Assembly: GCA_965214435.1 (NCBI GenBank)
Contig: OZ243960.1
Coordinates: 2,108,001-2,172,000 of the forward strand
Length of the DNA stretch: 64,000 bases
Reading direction: 5' to 3'
Origin: Rubrobacter_A sp965214435
GTDB lineage: Bacteria; Actinomycetota; Rubrobacteria; Rubrobacterales; Rubrobacteraceae
Position numbers and translations under genes: made by a program. Of the stretch, positions 32,765 to 41,780 are shown one piece after another (within the stretch, counting starts at the first letter, position 1; each line of letters opens with the position of its first letter). The notes beneath the pieces are model-generated. The model was given only the letters and a program-made list of their open reading frames with translations, was not told where the DNA came from and did not search any database.

Positions 32765-33192
32765 CGGCCAGCGTCGGGATACTCGTCGGCGGCAAGCCGG
32801 ACCTGCCGATCATGGAGAAGTGCACGAGCCGCCTCGAAGAGTTCGGGATAGAGCACGATATAGAGGTTATGAGCACCCACCGCAACCCGGAAGGCGTCTC
32901 CGAGTACGCCGGTACCGCCCGCGAGCGCGGCCTCAAGGTCATTATCTGCGCCGCCGACATGGCCGCCCACCTCGCAGGCGCCGTCGCCGCCCGGACCAGC
33001 CTGCCAGTGATCGGCATCCCGATAGCCGCCGGTTCCCTCGGCGGATTTGACGCCTTGCTTGCCACGGTACAGATGCCGTCGGGAGTGCCGGTCGCGACGG
33101 TCGCCGTAAACGGGGCGGCAAACGCGGCGGTCCTGGCGGCCCAGATCCTCGCGCTCTCGGACTCAGAGCTAGCCGAACACCTGGAGAAGTAA
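32761..33192 (+). CDS. purE: divergent N5-CAIR mutase (PurE-like)
   Basis: A 143-aa PurE-family protein for the carboxylation step (N5-CAIR to CAIR). The overall pattern is retained (VGILVGGKPD, STHRNPE, MAAHLAGAVAA, TVQMPSGVPVATVAVN). However, the substrate-binding loop MGSxSD of ordinary PurE reads VGGKPD, so two serines are lost and the aspartate kept. The GKAG segment near the C-terminus is also shortened, while the catalytic histidine is present. No purK is adjacent. Context leaves little doubt of a role in this pathway, but the chemistry may differ. Confidence 0.85.
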   Translation: MTASVGILVGGKPDLPIMEKCTSRLEEFGIEHDIEVMSTHRNPEGVSEYAGTARERGLKVIICAADMAAHLAGAVAARTSLPVIGIPIAAGSLGGFDALLATVQMPSGVPVATVAVNGAANAAVLAAQILALSDSELAEHLEK

Positions 33193-33194
33193 GC

Positions 33195-34511
33195 GTGATC
33201 GAGCGCTACACCCTGCCGGAGATCGGGGCGGTCTGGACCGAAGAAGCGAAGTACCGCGCCTGGCTCAAGGTCGAACTAGCCGTCTGCCGCGCCCGAGCAG
33301 CACTCGGCGAGATACCGTCCAAAGAGGTGGAAGAACTCGCCGGTAAGGCGGACTTTACCGTCGGGCGCATCCACGAGATCGAGGAAGAGACTAACCACGA
33401 TGTCATAGCTTTCGTCTCGGCGGTCGCCGAGACCGTGGATAGCCCGGTCTCGCGGCACTTCCACTTCGGACTTACGAGCAGCGACGTGGTGGATACCGCT
33501 GGGGCGTTGCAGCTCCGGGATGCCCTGGACCTCGTGATCCGGGATTCCAGGGAGCTTACCCGCCTTTTAGTAGAGATGTCGCTTTCCTACCGGGACACGG
33601 TGATGGTCGGCCGGACGCATGGGGTACACGCGGAGCCGACAACGCTCGGGCACAAGATCGCGGTGTGGGCGTTCGAAATGGAGCGGAACCTGGAGCGGCT
33701 CGTTCACGCCCGGGAGGTCGCGGCGGTCGGCAAGATCTCCGGCGCTACCGGCACCTACGCGAACGTGGACCCGAAGGTCGAAGCCCTCGCCTGCGAGGAC
33801 CTTGGTATATCCTCCTCGCCTGCGTCTACCCAGGTAGTCCAGCGGGACCGGCACGCCGAAGTGTTGTCTGCCCTGGCTATATTGGGTTCGACTTTGGAAA
33901 AGATCGGGCTGGAGATCCGGGGAAGCCAGCGCACCGAGGTCCGGGAACTTGCCGAACCTTTCGGTCGCGGCCAGAAGGGTTCCTCGGCGATGCCCCACAA
34001 ACGAAACCCGATCCTCTCCGAACGCCTGTGCGGCTTAGCCCGCATCCTGCGCGCGAACGCGGTCGTGGGCTTCGAGGACAACGCCCTGTGGCAGGAGCGC
34101 GACATCTCCCACTCCTCAGCCGAGCGGGTAGTCCTGCCGGACTCGACGACCCTGGCGTTCTACATGCTCTCTATAGCTACCCGCATCCTGCGCGGCCTCG
34201 ACGTGGACAAAGACCGGATGCTCGAAAACCTGAACATGGGCGGCGGCATTGTATTCTCCGGGCGAGTCCTCCTGGCGCTGGTCGAGGCCGGTATGGACCG
34301 CGACGAAGCTTATCCTATAGTGCAGGACGCGGCGATGCGGGCCTGGCGGGGTGAGGGAGGTTTCAGGGACCTGCTCTCGGAGAACGGTACGATCCGGGAG
34401 AAGCTCGGCGACGGACTGGACGGTTTGTTCGACCCGGCGTACCCGCTGCGGAACCTGGATACCGTGTTCGAGCGGGTCTCGGAGCTAAGAGAGAGGTTGG
34501 AGGATGGCTGA
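33195..34511 (+). CDS. purB: adenylosuccinate lyase
   Basis: A 438-aa fumarase/aspartase-superfamily enzyme that acts twice, on SAICAR and on adenylosuccinate, releasing fumarate. The signature GSSAMPHKRNP (about residue 262) and the catalytic-histidine motif VGRTHGVHAEP (about 138) are intact. GTG start 3 nt after purE. The length agrees with bacterial PurB of the shorter class. Confidence 0.97.
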   Translation: MIERYTLPEIGAVWTEEAKYRAWLKVELAVCRARAALGEIPSKEVEELAGKADFTVGRIHEIEEETNHDVIAFVSAVAETVDSPVSRHFHFGLTSSDVVDTAGALQLRDALDLVIRDSRELTRLLVEMSLSYRDTVMVGRTHGVHAEPTTLGHKIAVWAFEMERNLERLVHAREVAAVGKISGATGTYANVDPKVEALACEDLGISSSPASTQVVQRDRHAEVLSALAILGSTLEKIGLEIRGSQRTEVRELAEPFGRGQKGSSAMPHKRNPILSERLCGLARILRANAVVGFEDNALWQERDISHSSAERVVLPDSTTLAFYMLSIATRILRGLDVDKDRMLENLNMGGGIVFSGRVLLALVEAGMDRDEAYPIVQDAAMRAWRGEGGFRDLLSENGTIREKLGDGLDGLFDPAYPLRNLDTVFERVSELRERLEDG

Positions 34512-35202
34512 AAACTTATTATACGAGGGCAAGGCCAAGAAGGTCTTTACCACGGACGACGGGACGCTCCTGCACCGCTACAAGGACGACGCGACGGCGT
34601 TCAACGGCCAGAAGCGCGGCTCGTGGGAGGGCAAGGGCCGGACCAACGCGACGGTGAGCGCGGCTATCTTTAAATACCTCGAAGATAACGGTGTGCCGAC
34701 TCACTTCGTGGAGCAGGTCGACGACACGACCATAAAGACCAAAAACCTTTCGATGCTGCCGGTCGAGGTCGTCGTCCGCAACGTCGCCGCCGGCTCCCTG
34801 GCGCGCCTGATCGGTTACGAGGAAGGCCGTGCCCTGAGAGAGACGGTAGTCGAGTTGTGCTTGAAGAGCGATGAGCTCGGTGACCCGCTTTTGAACTGGT
34901 ATCACTTCCGGGAGCTCGGCGTCCCGGACGAAGACCTGGAGTTCTGCGAGAAACTCGGCCTCCAGGTAAACGAGGTCCTGTACCCGTTTTTCGACGAGCG
35001 CGGCATCCGGCTCGTAGACTTCAAGATAGAGGTCGGCCGCGACGAGGACGGCATGCTCGTCCTGGCCGACGAGGTAAGCCCTGACACCTGCCGGTTCTGG
35101 GACAAGGAGACGGACGAGAAGCTTGACAAGGATCGCTTCCGCCGCGACCTCGGTGGGGTCGAGGAAGCCTACGCCGAGATGCTGCGGCGGGTGACCGGCT
35201 AA
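34504..35202 (+). CDS. purC: SAICAR synthetase
   Basis: A 232-aa ligase condensing CAIR and aspartate with ATP. Family motifs include LLYEGKAKKVF at the N-terminus, RNVAAGSLA and the C-terminal LADEVSPDTCRFW. It overlaps the end of purB by 8 nt and precedes purS by 2 nt, in line with a polycistronic message. Confidence 0.97.
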   Translation: MAENLLYEGKAKKVFTTDDGTLLHRYKDDATAFNGQKRGSWEGKGRTNATVSAAIFKYLEDNGVPTHFVEQVDDTTIKTKNLSMLPVEVVVRNVAAGSLARLIGYEEGRALRETVVELCLKSDELGDPLLNWYHFRELGVPDEDLEFCEKLGLQVNEVLYPFFDERGIRLVDFKIEVGRDEDGMLVLADEVSPDTCRFWDKETDEKLDKDRFRRDLGGVEEAYAEMLRRVTG

Positions 35203-35204
35203 TC

Positions 35205-35429
35205 GTGAAGGTCCGCGTACTCGTCCGCCCGAAAGCCGGTATCCTCGACCCGCAGGGCGAGGCCGTCCGGCGGGCGCTGCCGGCGCTCGGCTTTTCCGGT
35301 GTAGAAGCTGTACACATCGGCCGTCTTATAGAGCTTGAGGTCGCGTCCGCCGACGAGGTCGAGGGGATGTGCCAGCGGCTCCTTGCTAACCCGACGGTCG
35401 AAGAGTACGAGTGGGAGGTTGTCTCCTGA
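35205..35429 (+). CDS. purS: FGAM synthase subunit PurS
   Basis: A 74-aa ferredoxin-fold protein that bridges PurQ and PurL and channels ammonia in the multi-subunit FGAM synthase. The typical VLVRPKAGILDPQGEAV opening and the VHIGRLIEL strand are seen. GTG start. Its 3' end overlaps the most upstream possible purQ start. Confidence 0.94.
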   Translation: MKVRVLVRPKAGILDPQGEAVRRALPALGFSGVEAVHIGRLIELEVASADEVEGMCQRLLANPTVEEYEWEVVS

Positions 35430-36103
35430 GCCCGGCGCGGATAGGAGTGCCGATCTTCCCCGGTGCGAACTGCGACCGCGACGCGCTCTTCGCCATAGAA
35501 AGGATAGGCGCTACCCCAGTAGAACTCCCTCACGCCGAAGCCGACCTCAAGAACGTGGACGCCGTAATAGTTCCCGGCGGCTTTACCTACGGCGACTACC
35601 TCCGCCCCGGAGCCATCGCCCGCTTCGCGAAGGTCATGTCCCCCCTGGAAGACTTCGCAGCCTCCGGCGGACCCGTGCTCGGCGTCTGCAACGGCTTCCA
35701 GGTGCTTACCGAAGCACACCTGCTGCCCGGTGCATTGTTGCGCAACATCAATATGCGCTTTGTGTGCCGCCGGGTCGGGGTGCGGGTGGAGTCCGCGGAC
35801 ACGCCGTGGACCGCGGGATGCAAGGCTGGAGAGGAATTGACGCTGCCGGTGGCCCACAACGAGGGTAACTACTATGCGGATGCGGCGACGCTCGCGGAGC
35901 TTGAGGACGAGGGGCGGGTGGTGTTGCGGTACGTGGAGAACCCGAACGGCTCGGTTAACGGCATAGCCGGGGTGTGCAGCGCGGGGCGGAACGTGGTCGG
36001 GATGATGCCGCACCCGGAGCGGGCGTCGGACGCGTCGACGGGCTTTACGGACGGGCTCAGGATACTGCGGTCGGTGCTGGGCAGCGTGGGGGCCGCACTT
36101 TGA
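35411..36103 (+). CDS. purQ: FGAM synthase glutaminase subunit PurQ
   Basis: The class I glutamine amidotransferase subunit (up to 230 aa). The nucleophilic cysteine lies in PVLGVCNGFQVL (about residue 97), the N-terminal motif is FPGANCDRD, and the C-terminal PHPER carries the catalytic His and Glu. The annotated GTG start at 35411 gives a non-conserved extension of about 9 residues. A start nearer ARIGVPIF, including a CTG within a CTGA overlap at 35426, is possible. It supplies ammonia to PurL. Confidence 0.93.
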   Translation: MGGCLLSPARIGVPIFPGANCDRDALFAIERIGATPVELPHAEADLKNVDAVIVPGGFTYGDYLRPGAIARFAKVMSPLEDFAASGGPVLGVCNGFQVLTEAHLLPGALLRNINMRFVCRRVGVRVESADTPWTAGCKAGEELTLPVAHNEGNYYADAATLAELEDEGRVVLRYVENPNGSVNGIAGVCSAGRNVVGMMPHPERASDASTGFTDGLRILRSVLGSVGAAL

Positions 36104-38313
36104 ACGTAGAGGAGGTGTACGGCGCTCTCGGGCTCTCGGACTTTGAGTACGGGCGCATTGTGGACTCCTTGGGCCGAGAGCCGAACTTCTTGGAGTTGTC
36201 GCTGTTCTCGGTGATGTGGAGCGAGCACTGCGGGTACAAGAACTCGCGGCCGCTGTTGCGGCGCTTTCCGAACGAGGGCAAGCGGGTGTTGCAGGGGCCA
36301 GGGGAGAACGCGGGCGTGGTCGAGGTTGGGGACGGTTGGGCGCTGGCGTTCAAGATGGAGAGCCACAACCACCCTTCGGCGGTCGAGCCCTACGAGGGGG
36401 CGGCTACGGGGGTCGGGGGGATTATCCGGGACATCCTGGCGATGGGGGCGCGGCCGGTGGCGACTATGAACGCTCTGCGCTTTGGGGAGACGGTCGGGGA
36501 GCGGACCCGGTATCTGTTCCGGGAGGTCGTGCGGGGCATCGGGGGGTACGGGAATGCGGTCGGGGTGCCGACCGTGGGCGGGGAGGTGGAGTTCGCTCCG
36601 GCTTACGCGGGGAACCCGCTGGTGAACGCTATGTGCGTAGGGCTGATCCGAGTCGAGGATCTGGTGCGGGCGCGGGCCAGCGGGGAGGGGAACCTGGTGG
36701 TCCTTCTAGGCTCGAAGACCGGCCGCGACGGTATCCACGGGGCGACGTTCGCCTCGGGGGAGTTGACCGAGGAGTCGGAGTCGAGGCGATCCAATGTGCA
36801 GGTTGGGGACCCGTTCTGCGAGAAGATGCTCATAGAGTGCTGTTTGAAGCTGCTTGAAGAGAACTTGCTGGTCTCGTTGCAGGATCTCGGGGCGGCGGGG
36901 ATCACATCTTCAGCGTCGGAGATGGCGGCCAAGGGTGGGGTTGGTATAGAGATAGACGTGGAGAAGGTCCCGCGGCGGGAAAAAGGTATGGAGCCTACGG
37001 AGGTTATGATCTCCGAGTCCCAGGAAAGGATGCTCGCCATCGTCGAGCCGGACAAAGTAGACGATGTCCTAAACCTCGCCGAACGCTATGAACTAACCGC
37101 CACGGTCGTCGGGCGCGTTGCCGGGCACGGCGACCTGCGGGTGCTGGACGGCGGCGAGGTCGTCGGGACCGTACCGGCCGGCGCTCTAGCCGACGCCCCG
37201 GCATACGAACGGGAGATAATAAGGCCGCCGTACCTTGAAGACTTCGAGAGGCTGGACGTAGGGGAGTTACCGCCGGTCGAGGACTACAACGCGGCGCTCA
37301 AGGCGTTGCTCGCGCACCCGAACCTCTGCTCCCGGCGGTCGGTGTGGGAACAGTACGATCATCAGGTTGGCGCGGATACCGTGGTCCTGCCCGGCGCTGA
37401 CGCGGCGGTGCTCCGGATAAAAGGCACGAAGCTCGGATTCGCCATCACCACCGACGGGCGCGGTCGGCACTGCTACCTCGACCCGCGGGGCGGCGGGGCT
37501 GCGACGGTCGCCGAGGCGTACCGCAACCTCTCGTGCGCCGGGGCGGAGCCTGTCGCGCTCACCGACTGCCTGAACTTCGGCAGTCCGGAGAAAAAGGACG
37601 GTTACTACCAGCTCGCGGAGTGCATCGAGGGCATGTCGGAGGCATGTGAGGCCTTCGGGACGCCGGTCGTCAGCGGGAACGTGAGTCTGTACAACGAGAC
37701 GGACCGGGGCGCTATTTACCCTACGCCGACCGTCGGGATGGTCGGCGTCTACGAGGACGTGAGCCGGAACGCAACACCTGGATTCAAGCGGGAGGGAGAT
37801 GCGGTATTCCTCGTCGGGAGCTTTCGTCCGGCCCTCGACGGTTCGGAGTATCTCTACGCACGCCACGGTGCGGTAGCGGGCACGCCCGAGCTGCCGGACC
37901 TAGATCTGGAGAAACAGGTCTCGGATGCGGTGCGGGAAGCTGTTTCCGCCGGACTCGTTGACACGGCCCACGACGTCTCCGGCGGGGGGCTCGCGGTCGC
38001 GCTGGCGGAGATAGCGCTCGCGGGCGGTATAGGGACGCGGGTACAGCTACTGCCCGGCGGCCGGCAGGAGGTGTCACTCTTTGGGGAGACCGGCGGGTGC
38101 ATACTCGTTGCCGTGCCCGAAGAGCGCTTGGAGGATTTAGAGTCGGCGTTTAAAGACGTGCCGCACAGCAGGATCGGGGTTACCGGCGGTACGAGGCTCG
38201 ACGTCGCCGGCCTCGTCGATCTGGACCTGAATGAACTAGAGGAGGCTTACGAAAAGGACCTCTTCTACGGGGGCGATCCGGAAGCTTTAGGTGAGCCGGA
38301 GGCGATCACGTGA
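36100..38313 (+). CDS. purL: FGAM synthase catalytic subunit PurL
   Basis: The 737-aa small-type PurL that makes FGAM from FGAR and ATP. The N-terminal motif WSEHCGYKNSR, the SHNHPSAVEPYEGAATGVGG segment and the second half repeating the PurM-like fold are all present. The TTG at 36100 is chosen because it overlaps the purQ stop (TTGA) and begins the conserved N-terminus; an upstream ATG at 35974 would sit deep inside purQ. Its end overlaps the cupin gene start (GTGA). Confidence 0.95.
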   Translation: MNVEEVYGALGLSDFEYGRIVDSLGREPNFLELSLFSVMWSEHCGYKNSRPLLRRFPNEGKRVLQGPGENAGVVEVGDGWALAFKMESHNHPSAVEPYEGAATGVGGIIRDILAMGARPVATMNALRFGETVGERTRYLFREVVRGIGGYGNAVGVPTVGGEVEFAPAYAGNPLVNAMCVGLIRVEDLVRARASGEGNLVVLLGSKTGRDGIHGATFASGELTEESESRRSNVQVGDPFCEKMLIECCLKLLEENLLVSLQDLGAAGITSSASEMAAKGGVGIEIDVEKVPRREKGMEPTEVMISESQERMLAIVEPDKVDDVLNLAERYELTATVVGRVAGHGDLRVLDGGEVVGTVPAGALADAPAYEREIIRPPYLEDFERLDVGELPPVEDYNAALKALLAHPNLCSRRSVWEQYDHQVGADTVVLPGADAAVLRIKGTKLGFAITTDGRGRHCYLDPRGGGAATVAEAYRNLSCAGAEPVALTDCLNFGSPEKKDGYYQLAECIEGMSEACEAFGTPVVSGNVSLYNETDRGAIYPTPTVGMVGVYEDVSRNATPGFKREGDAVFLVGSFRPALDGSEYLYARHGAVAGTPELPDLDLEKQVSDAVREAVSAGLVDTAHDVSGGGLAVALAEIALAGGIGTRVQLLPGGRQEVSLFGETGGCILVAVPEERLEDLESAFKDVPHSRIGVTGGTRLDVAGLVDLDLNELEEAYEKDLFYGGDPEALGEPEAIT

Positions 38314-38684
38314 GACCGCAGAACGTTGAGAAGGTGAACCTGGCGGAGAAGTTCGCGTCGTTCAATGAGCGCTGGAGCCCGAAGATAGCGGGCGAGTTGA
38401 ACGGTCAGCACGTTAAACTTGTAAAGTTGCTCGGTGACTTTGTGTGGCACCACCACGAGGATGAGGACGAGCTATTTCTGGTAGTGGAGGGACGTTTTAC
38501 GATGGAGTTCCGGGACCGGAGCGTTTCTGTCGAGGCAGGAGAGTTCATAATAGTCCCGCGGGGCGTCGAGCACCGGCCGGTGGCCGAGGATGAGGCTCAC
38601 GTGCTGCTGTTCGAGCCGGCTTCCACGCTGAACACTGGTAACGTTAGAGATGGACGCACGGTTGAGGAGTTGGACAGGGTTTGA
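38310..38684 (+). CDS. cupin-domain protein embedded in the purine operon
   Basis: A 124-aa cupin. Metal ligands are visible in WHHHEDEDELFLVVEG (about 49-64) and in the second motif GEFIIVPRGVEHRP. Such small cupins can be metal-binding sensors or isomerases. It overlaps purL by 4 nt (GTGA) and purF by 4 nt (TTGA), so it is translated in step with the purine enzymes. Its role in the pathway is unknown; it may protect or regulate PurF, but that is inference. Confidence 0.85.
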   Translation: MRPQNVEKVNLAEKFASFNERWSPKIAGELNGQHVKLVKLLGDFVWHHHEDEDELFLVVEGRFTMEFRDRSVSVEAGEFIIVPRGVEHRPVAEDEAHVLLFEPASTLNTGNVRDGRTVEELDRV

Positions 38685-40120
38685 TGGACTTTCGGGAAGA
38701 CGGCAAGCCGAAGGAGGAGTGCGGCATCTTCGGGCTCCGGTCGCGGGCTTTGGAGGGAGAGCTTGCGCAGCGGACGTATTTCGGGCTCTACGCCTTGCAG
38801 CATCGGGGTCAGGAGGCCGCCGGGATCGCGGTCTCCGACGGGGAGCGGACGCTGGCGATGCGGGACGCGGGGCTGGTCTCCCAGATCTTCGACAGCCAGC
38901 GCCTGGAGTCGCTCGAAAGCGGTCATATGGCGCTCGGGCACGTCCGGTACTCGACAACCGGCTCGGCATCCTGGGAAAACTCCCAGCCGGAGTTCCTGGG
39001 CAGGGGGGAGAACAACGTCGTCGTCGCCCACAACGGGAACCTGGTGAACGCGCCGGAGCTACGGGACCTTCTGGTCGAGGACGGTTTCAAATTCAACTCC
39101 ACCTCTGACACCGCTCTGATAGCTGCCAGCGTCGTGCGGGAGTTGGAGTCCGGGGTGCCGGTCGGGGAGGCGGTCCGGAACGCGATGCGGTCCCTCAACG
39201 GGGCGTACTCAGTCTCCATGATCATCGGGGACAAGCTGGTCGCCTTCAGGGACCCGTTCGGCTTCCGGCCTTTGTGTATCGGGGAGATAGAAGGCGGATA
39301 CGCGGTATCCAGCGAGACCTGCGGGCTGGACATCGTGGGGGCGAAGTTCTTGCGGGACGTTGCGCCCGGCGAGGTGGTCGTGCTCGACGACGAGGGTATT
39401 ACGAGCTACGAGATAAAGAGCGAGCGTCACGCCCTCTGCGTCTTTGAGTACGTGTACTTCGCCCGGCCGGACTCCAGGCTCGGCGGGCACGAGGTCGCCG
39501 GAGCCCGGGAACGAATGGGGATGACGCTAGCGGATGAGGCTCCGGCCGAAGCCGACGTGGTGATACCGGTCCCGGACTCGGGGATACCGGCGGCGGTCGG
39601 GTACTCGAAGAAGAGCGGTATCCCGTTCGCCGAAGGGCTTATAAAGAACCGCTACGTGGGCCGGACGTTTATCCAGCCGACGGAGGGTATGCGGCAGTTG
39701 GGGTTGCGGCTGAAGTTGAACCCGTTGCCGTCGATCATAAAGGACCAGCGGGTGGTAGTCATAGACGACTCCATCGTGCGGGGAAATACGAGCCGTAAGC
39801 TGGTCGAGCTACTTTTTGAGGCTGGGGCTCGGGAGGTCCACTTCCGGGTATCGTCGCCGCCGGTAACGGGTCCGTGTTACTACGGTATTGACATGGACAC
39901 GCCGGACCAGCTCGTTGGGGCGAACTACTCGGTGGAGGAGATAAGGGGTCAGATTGGGTCCACCTCCCTGGCCTACCTCTCGACAGAAGGCATGGTAGCC
40001 GCGACTCGCCAGCCGAAGCCCACCCTGTGTCGGGCCTGCTTCGACGGCGAGTATCCAACAGAAGGTACGTCGAGCAAACACGCCCTGGAGCCGGTACCCA
40101 CGCCCGTTAGGAGACGGTAG
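38681..40120 (+). CDS. purF: amidophosphoribosyltransferase
   Basis: A 479-aa enzyme catalysing the first committed step, PRPP plus glutamine to phosphoribosylamine. The N-terminal nucleophile cysteine appears at about residue 14 (KEECGIFGL), so a short propeptide must be removed. The PRPP site motif VVVIDDSIVRGNTS (about 364-377) is intact. Cysteines near the C-terminus (TLCRACFDGEYP) fit the iron-sulfur-type PurF. The start is TTG 38681, overlapping the cupin stop, or ATG 38684 immediately next. Confidence 0.96.
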   Translation: MMDFREDGKPKEECGIFGLRSRALEGELAQRTYFGLYALQHRGQEAAGIAVSDGERTLAMRDAGLVSQIFDSQRLESLESGHMALGHVRYSTTGSASWENSQPEFLGRGENNVVVAHNGNLVNAPELRDLLVEDGFKFNSTSDTALIAASVVRELESGVPVGEAVRNAMRSLNGAYSVSMIIGDKLVAFRDPFGFRPLCIGEIEGGYAVSSETCGLDIVGAKFLRDVAPGEVVVLDDEGITSYEIKSERHALCVFEYVYFARPDSRLGGHEVAGARERMGMTLADEAPAEADVVIPVPDSGIPAAVGYSKKSGIPFAEGLIKNRYVGRTFIQPTEGMRQLGLRLKLNPLPSIIKDQRVVVIDDSIVRGNTSRKLVELLFEAGAREVHFRVSSPPVTGPCYYGIDMDTPDQLVGANYSVEEIRGQIGSTSLAYLSTEGMVAATRQPKPTLCRACFDGEYPTEGTSSKHALEPVPTPVRRR

Positions 40121-40123
40121 CTG

Positions 40124-41155
40124 TTGCCGGAAGATCACCCGGAAACTTCCTACGAGGCCGCCGGCGTGTCCATCGCGGCCGGCGAAAAAGCGGTCGGTCT
40201 GATGCGCGAGGCCGTTGCTGCCACCCACGGCCCGGAGGTAATCTCCACTTCCGGCGGTTTCGCCGGTCTGTACGCGCTGCCCAGTCCGGGAGGGCCGGTT
40301 CTCGCCTCCACGATAGACGGCGTCGGGACAAAGGTGCTCGTCGCGAAAGAACTGGGCCGGTACTGCTCTCTCGGCGCGGACATCGTAAACCACTGCGCCA
40401 ACGACGTACTAGCCACCGGAGCCCGACCGCTGATGTTCCTGGACTACGTGGCGAGCGGCAAGTTAGACCCCGGAACAGTAGCCGAAGTCGTGCGGGGGGC
40501 GGCGGAAGCCTGCAAAACTTTAGGCATAGCGCTTGTCGGCGGGGAGACGGCCGAGATGCCGGGGCTTTACGCGGCGGATGACCTCGACGTGGTAGGTGCC
40601 TGTATAGGAGCCGCCGGGCGGGAAGAAGTCATAACCGGTGCAAAAGTGCGGGCCGGGGACACGGTCCTGTGCCTCGCCTCTAGCGGGCTCCACACCAACG
40701 GCTACACACTGGCCCGCAAGGTGGTCGTGGATGCCGGGCTTTCCTACACAGACGTGCCGGAGGGCCTGGAACGCCCGCTCGGGGACCTCTATCTGGAGCC
40801 CCACCGGGCCTACGTGCGGGAAATATCTGCTCTACGGAAGGCGGTCGAGGTGCGGGGACTGGCCCACATCACGGGCGGCGGTCTGCCCGGCAACCTGCCG
40901 CGGGCGCTCGGCGGCCTCGGGGCGCGGCTATCGGCCAATTCGTGGGAAGAACCGGAAGTTTTCGATTTTATACGCCGCGCCGGGGGTGTGGCGGAGGACG
41001 AGATGCGGCGGGTCTTTAACCTCGGGGTCGGCTACTGCGCCGTCGTGCCGGCCGGAGAAGCGGAGGCGGGACTCGCGGCACTGCGGGACGCGGGGTGCGC
41101 GGCCTGGCGGATAGGGGAGGTCGTAGATAACGGCGGGGATGTGGAGTTTGTCTGA
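40124..41155 (+). CDS. purM: AIR synthetase
   Basis: A 343-aa ATP-dependent cyclase converting FGAM to AIR. Conserved segments include SYEAAGVSIAAGEKAV, DGVGTKVLVA (about 66), VGGETAEMPG (about 142) and HITGGGLPGNLPR. TTG start 3 nt after purF. Its last codons overlap the start of purN. Confidence 0.96.
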   Translation: MPEDHPETSYEAAGVSIAAGEKAVGLMREAVAATHGPEVISTSGGFAGLYALPSPGGPVLASTIDGVGTKVLVAKELGRYCSLGADIVNHCANDVLATGARPLMFLDYVASGKLDPGTVAEVVRGAAEACKTLGIALVGGETAEMPGLYAADDLDVVGACIGAAGREEVITGAKVRAGDTVLCLASSGLHTNGYTLARKVVVDAGLSYTDVPEGLERPLGDLYLEPHRAYVREISALRKAVEVRGLAHITGGGLPGNLPRALGGLGARLSANSWEEPEVFDFIRRAGGVAEDEMRRVFNLGVGYCAVVPAGEAEAGLAALRDAGCAAWRIGEVVDNGGDVEFV

Positions 41156-41780
41156 GTCGGCGGAGGACGTCCAGCCGCGTCCGGATGTTCTACCCGAAGG
41201 GGCGCGCTTTGCGATCTTGGCATCGGGCTCGGGGACGAACCTGCAAGCCCTGATCGAGTCTTACCCCGAGAACATCGCCGTGGTTGCCGGGGATAAGAGA
41301 GACGCCTTCGCCTTTACGCGGGCGCGGCAAGCCGGTATCCCGGTCGAGCATGTAGATTCCGGTAGTTTCGCGACGCGCGAGAACTTTGACGCGGAGCTTG
41401 TGGAGCGGGTGCTGGCCTACGAGCCGGGGCTCGTGGTCGCCGCCGGCTACATGAGGGTGCTCTCGGGAGCTTTCCTCGGACGAGCCCCGGACGTGATCAA
41501 TGTCCATCCTTCACTGTTGCCGGAGTTCAAGGGCCTCGATGCTGTGGGGCGGGCGCTATCGGCGGGGGTTACGGAGACCGGGGTAACGGTTCACTTCGCG
41601 GTCGCGGAGGTGGACTCCGGGCCGGTTCTGGCCCAGGAGGCGGTTGCCGTGCGGCCCGGGGATACAAAGAGTAGTCTATTAGAGCGGCTGCACCCGGTCG
41701 AGCACCGGCTGCTCGTGGGAGCGGTGGCGGATTACTTTTGGGGAAGGTTTTCTGGGAAGGACCTGAATTGGAACAGATGA
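41139..41780 (+). CDS. purN: GAR formyltransferase
   Basis: A 213-aa folate-dependent enzyme transferring a formyl group to GAR. ASGSGTNLQALIE opens the fold. The catalytic Asn-His-Asp set is seen in VINVHPSLLPEFKG and the VAEVDSGPVLAQEAV region. The N-terminal about 24 residues precede the conserved fold, so a start slightly inside 41139 (for example TTG 41148) is possible. Overlaps purM by 17 nt and purH by 4 nt (ATGA). Confidence 0.95.
   Translation: MWSLSESAEDVQPRPDVLPEGARFAILASGSGTNLQALIESYPENIAVVAGDKRDAFAFTRARQAGIPVEHVDSGSFATRENFDAELVERVLAYEPGLVVAAGYMRVLSGAFLGRAPDVINVHPSLLPEFKGLDAVGRALSAGVTETGVTVHFAVAEVDSGPVLAQEAVAVRPGDTKSSLLERLHPVEHRLLVGAVADYFWGRFSGKDLNWNR

Noticed and set aside
35974..36099. 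Longer purL start inside purQ
   Set aside because: The extra 42 residues are purQ sequence read in another frame; TTG 36100 in a TTGA overlap begins the conserved PurL N-terminus.
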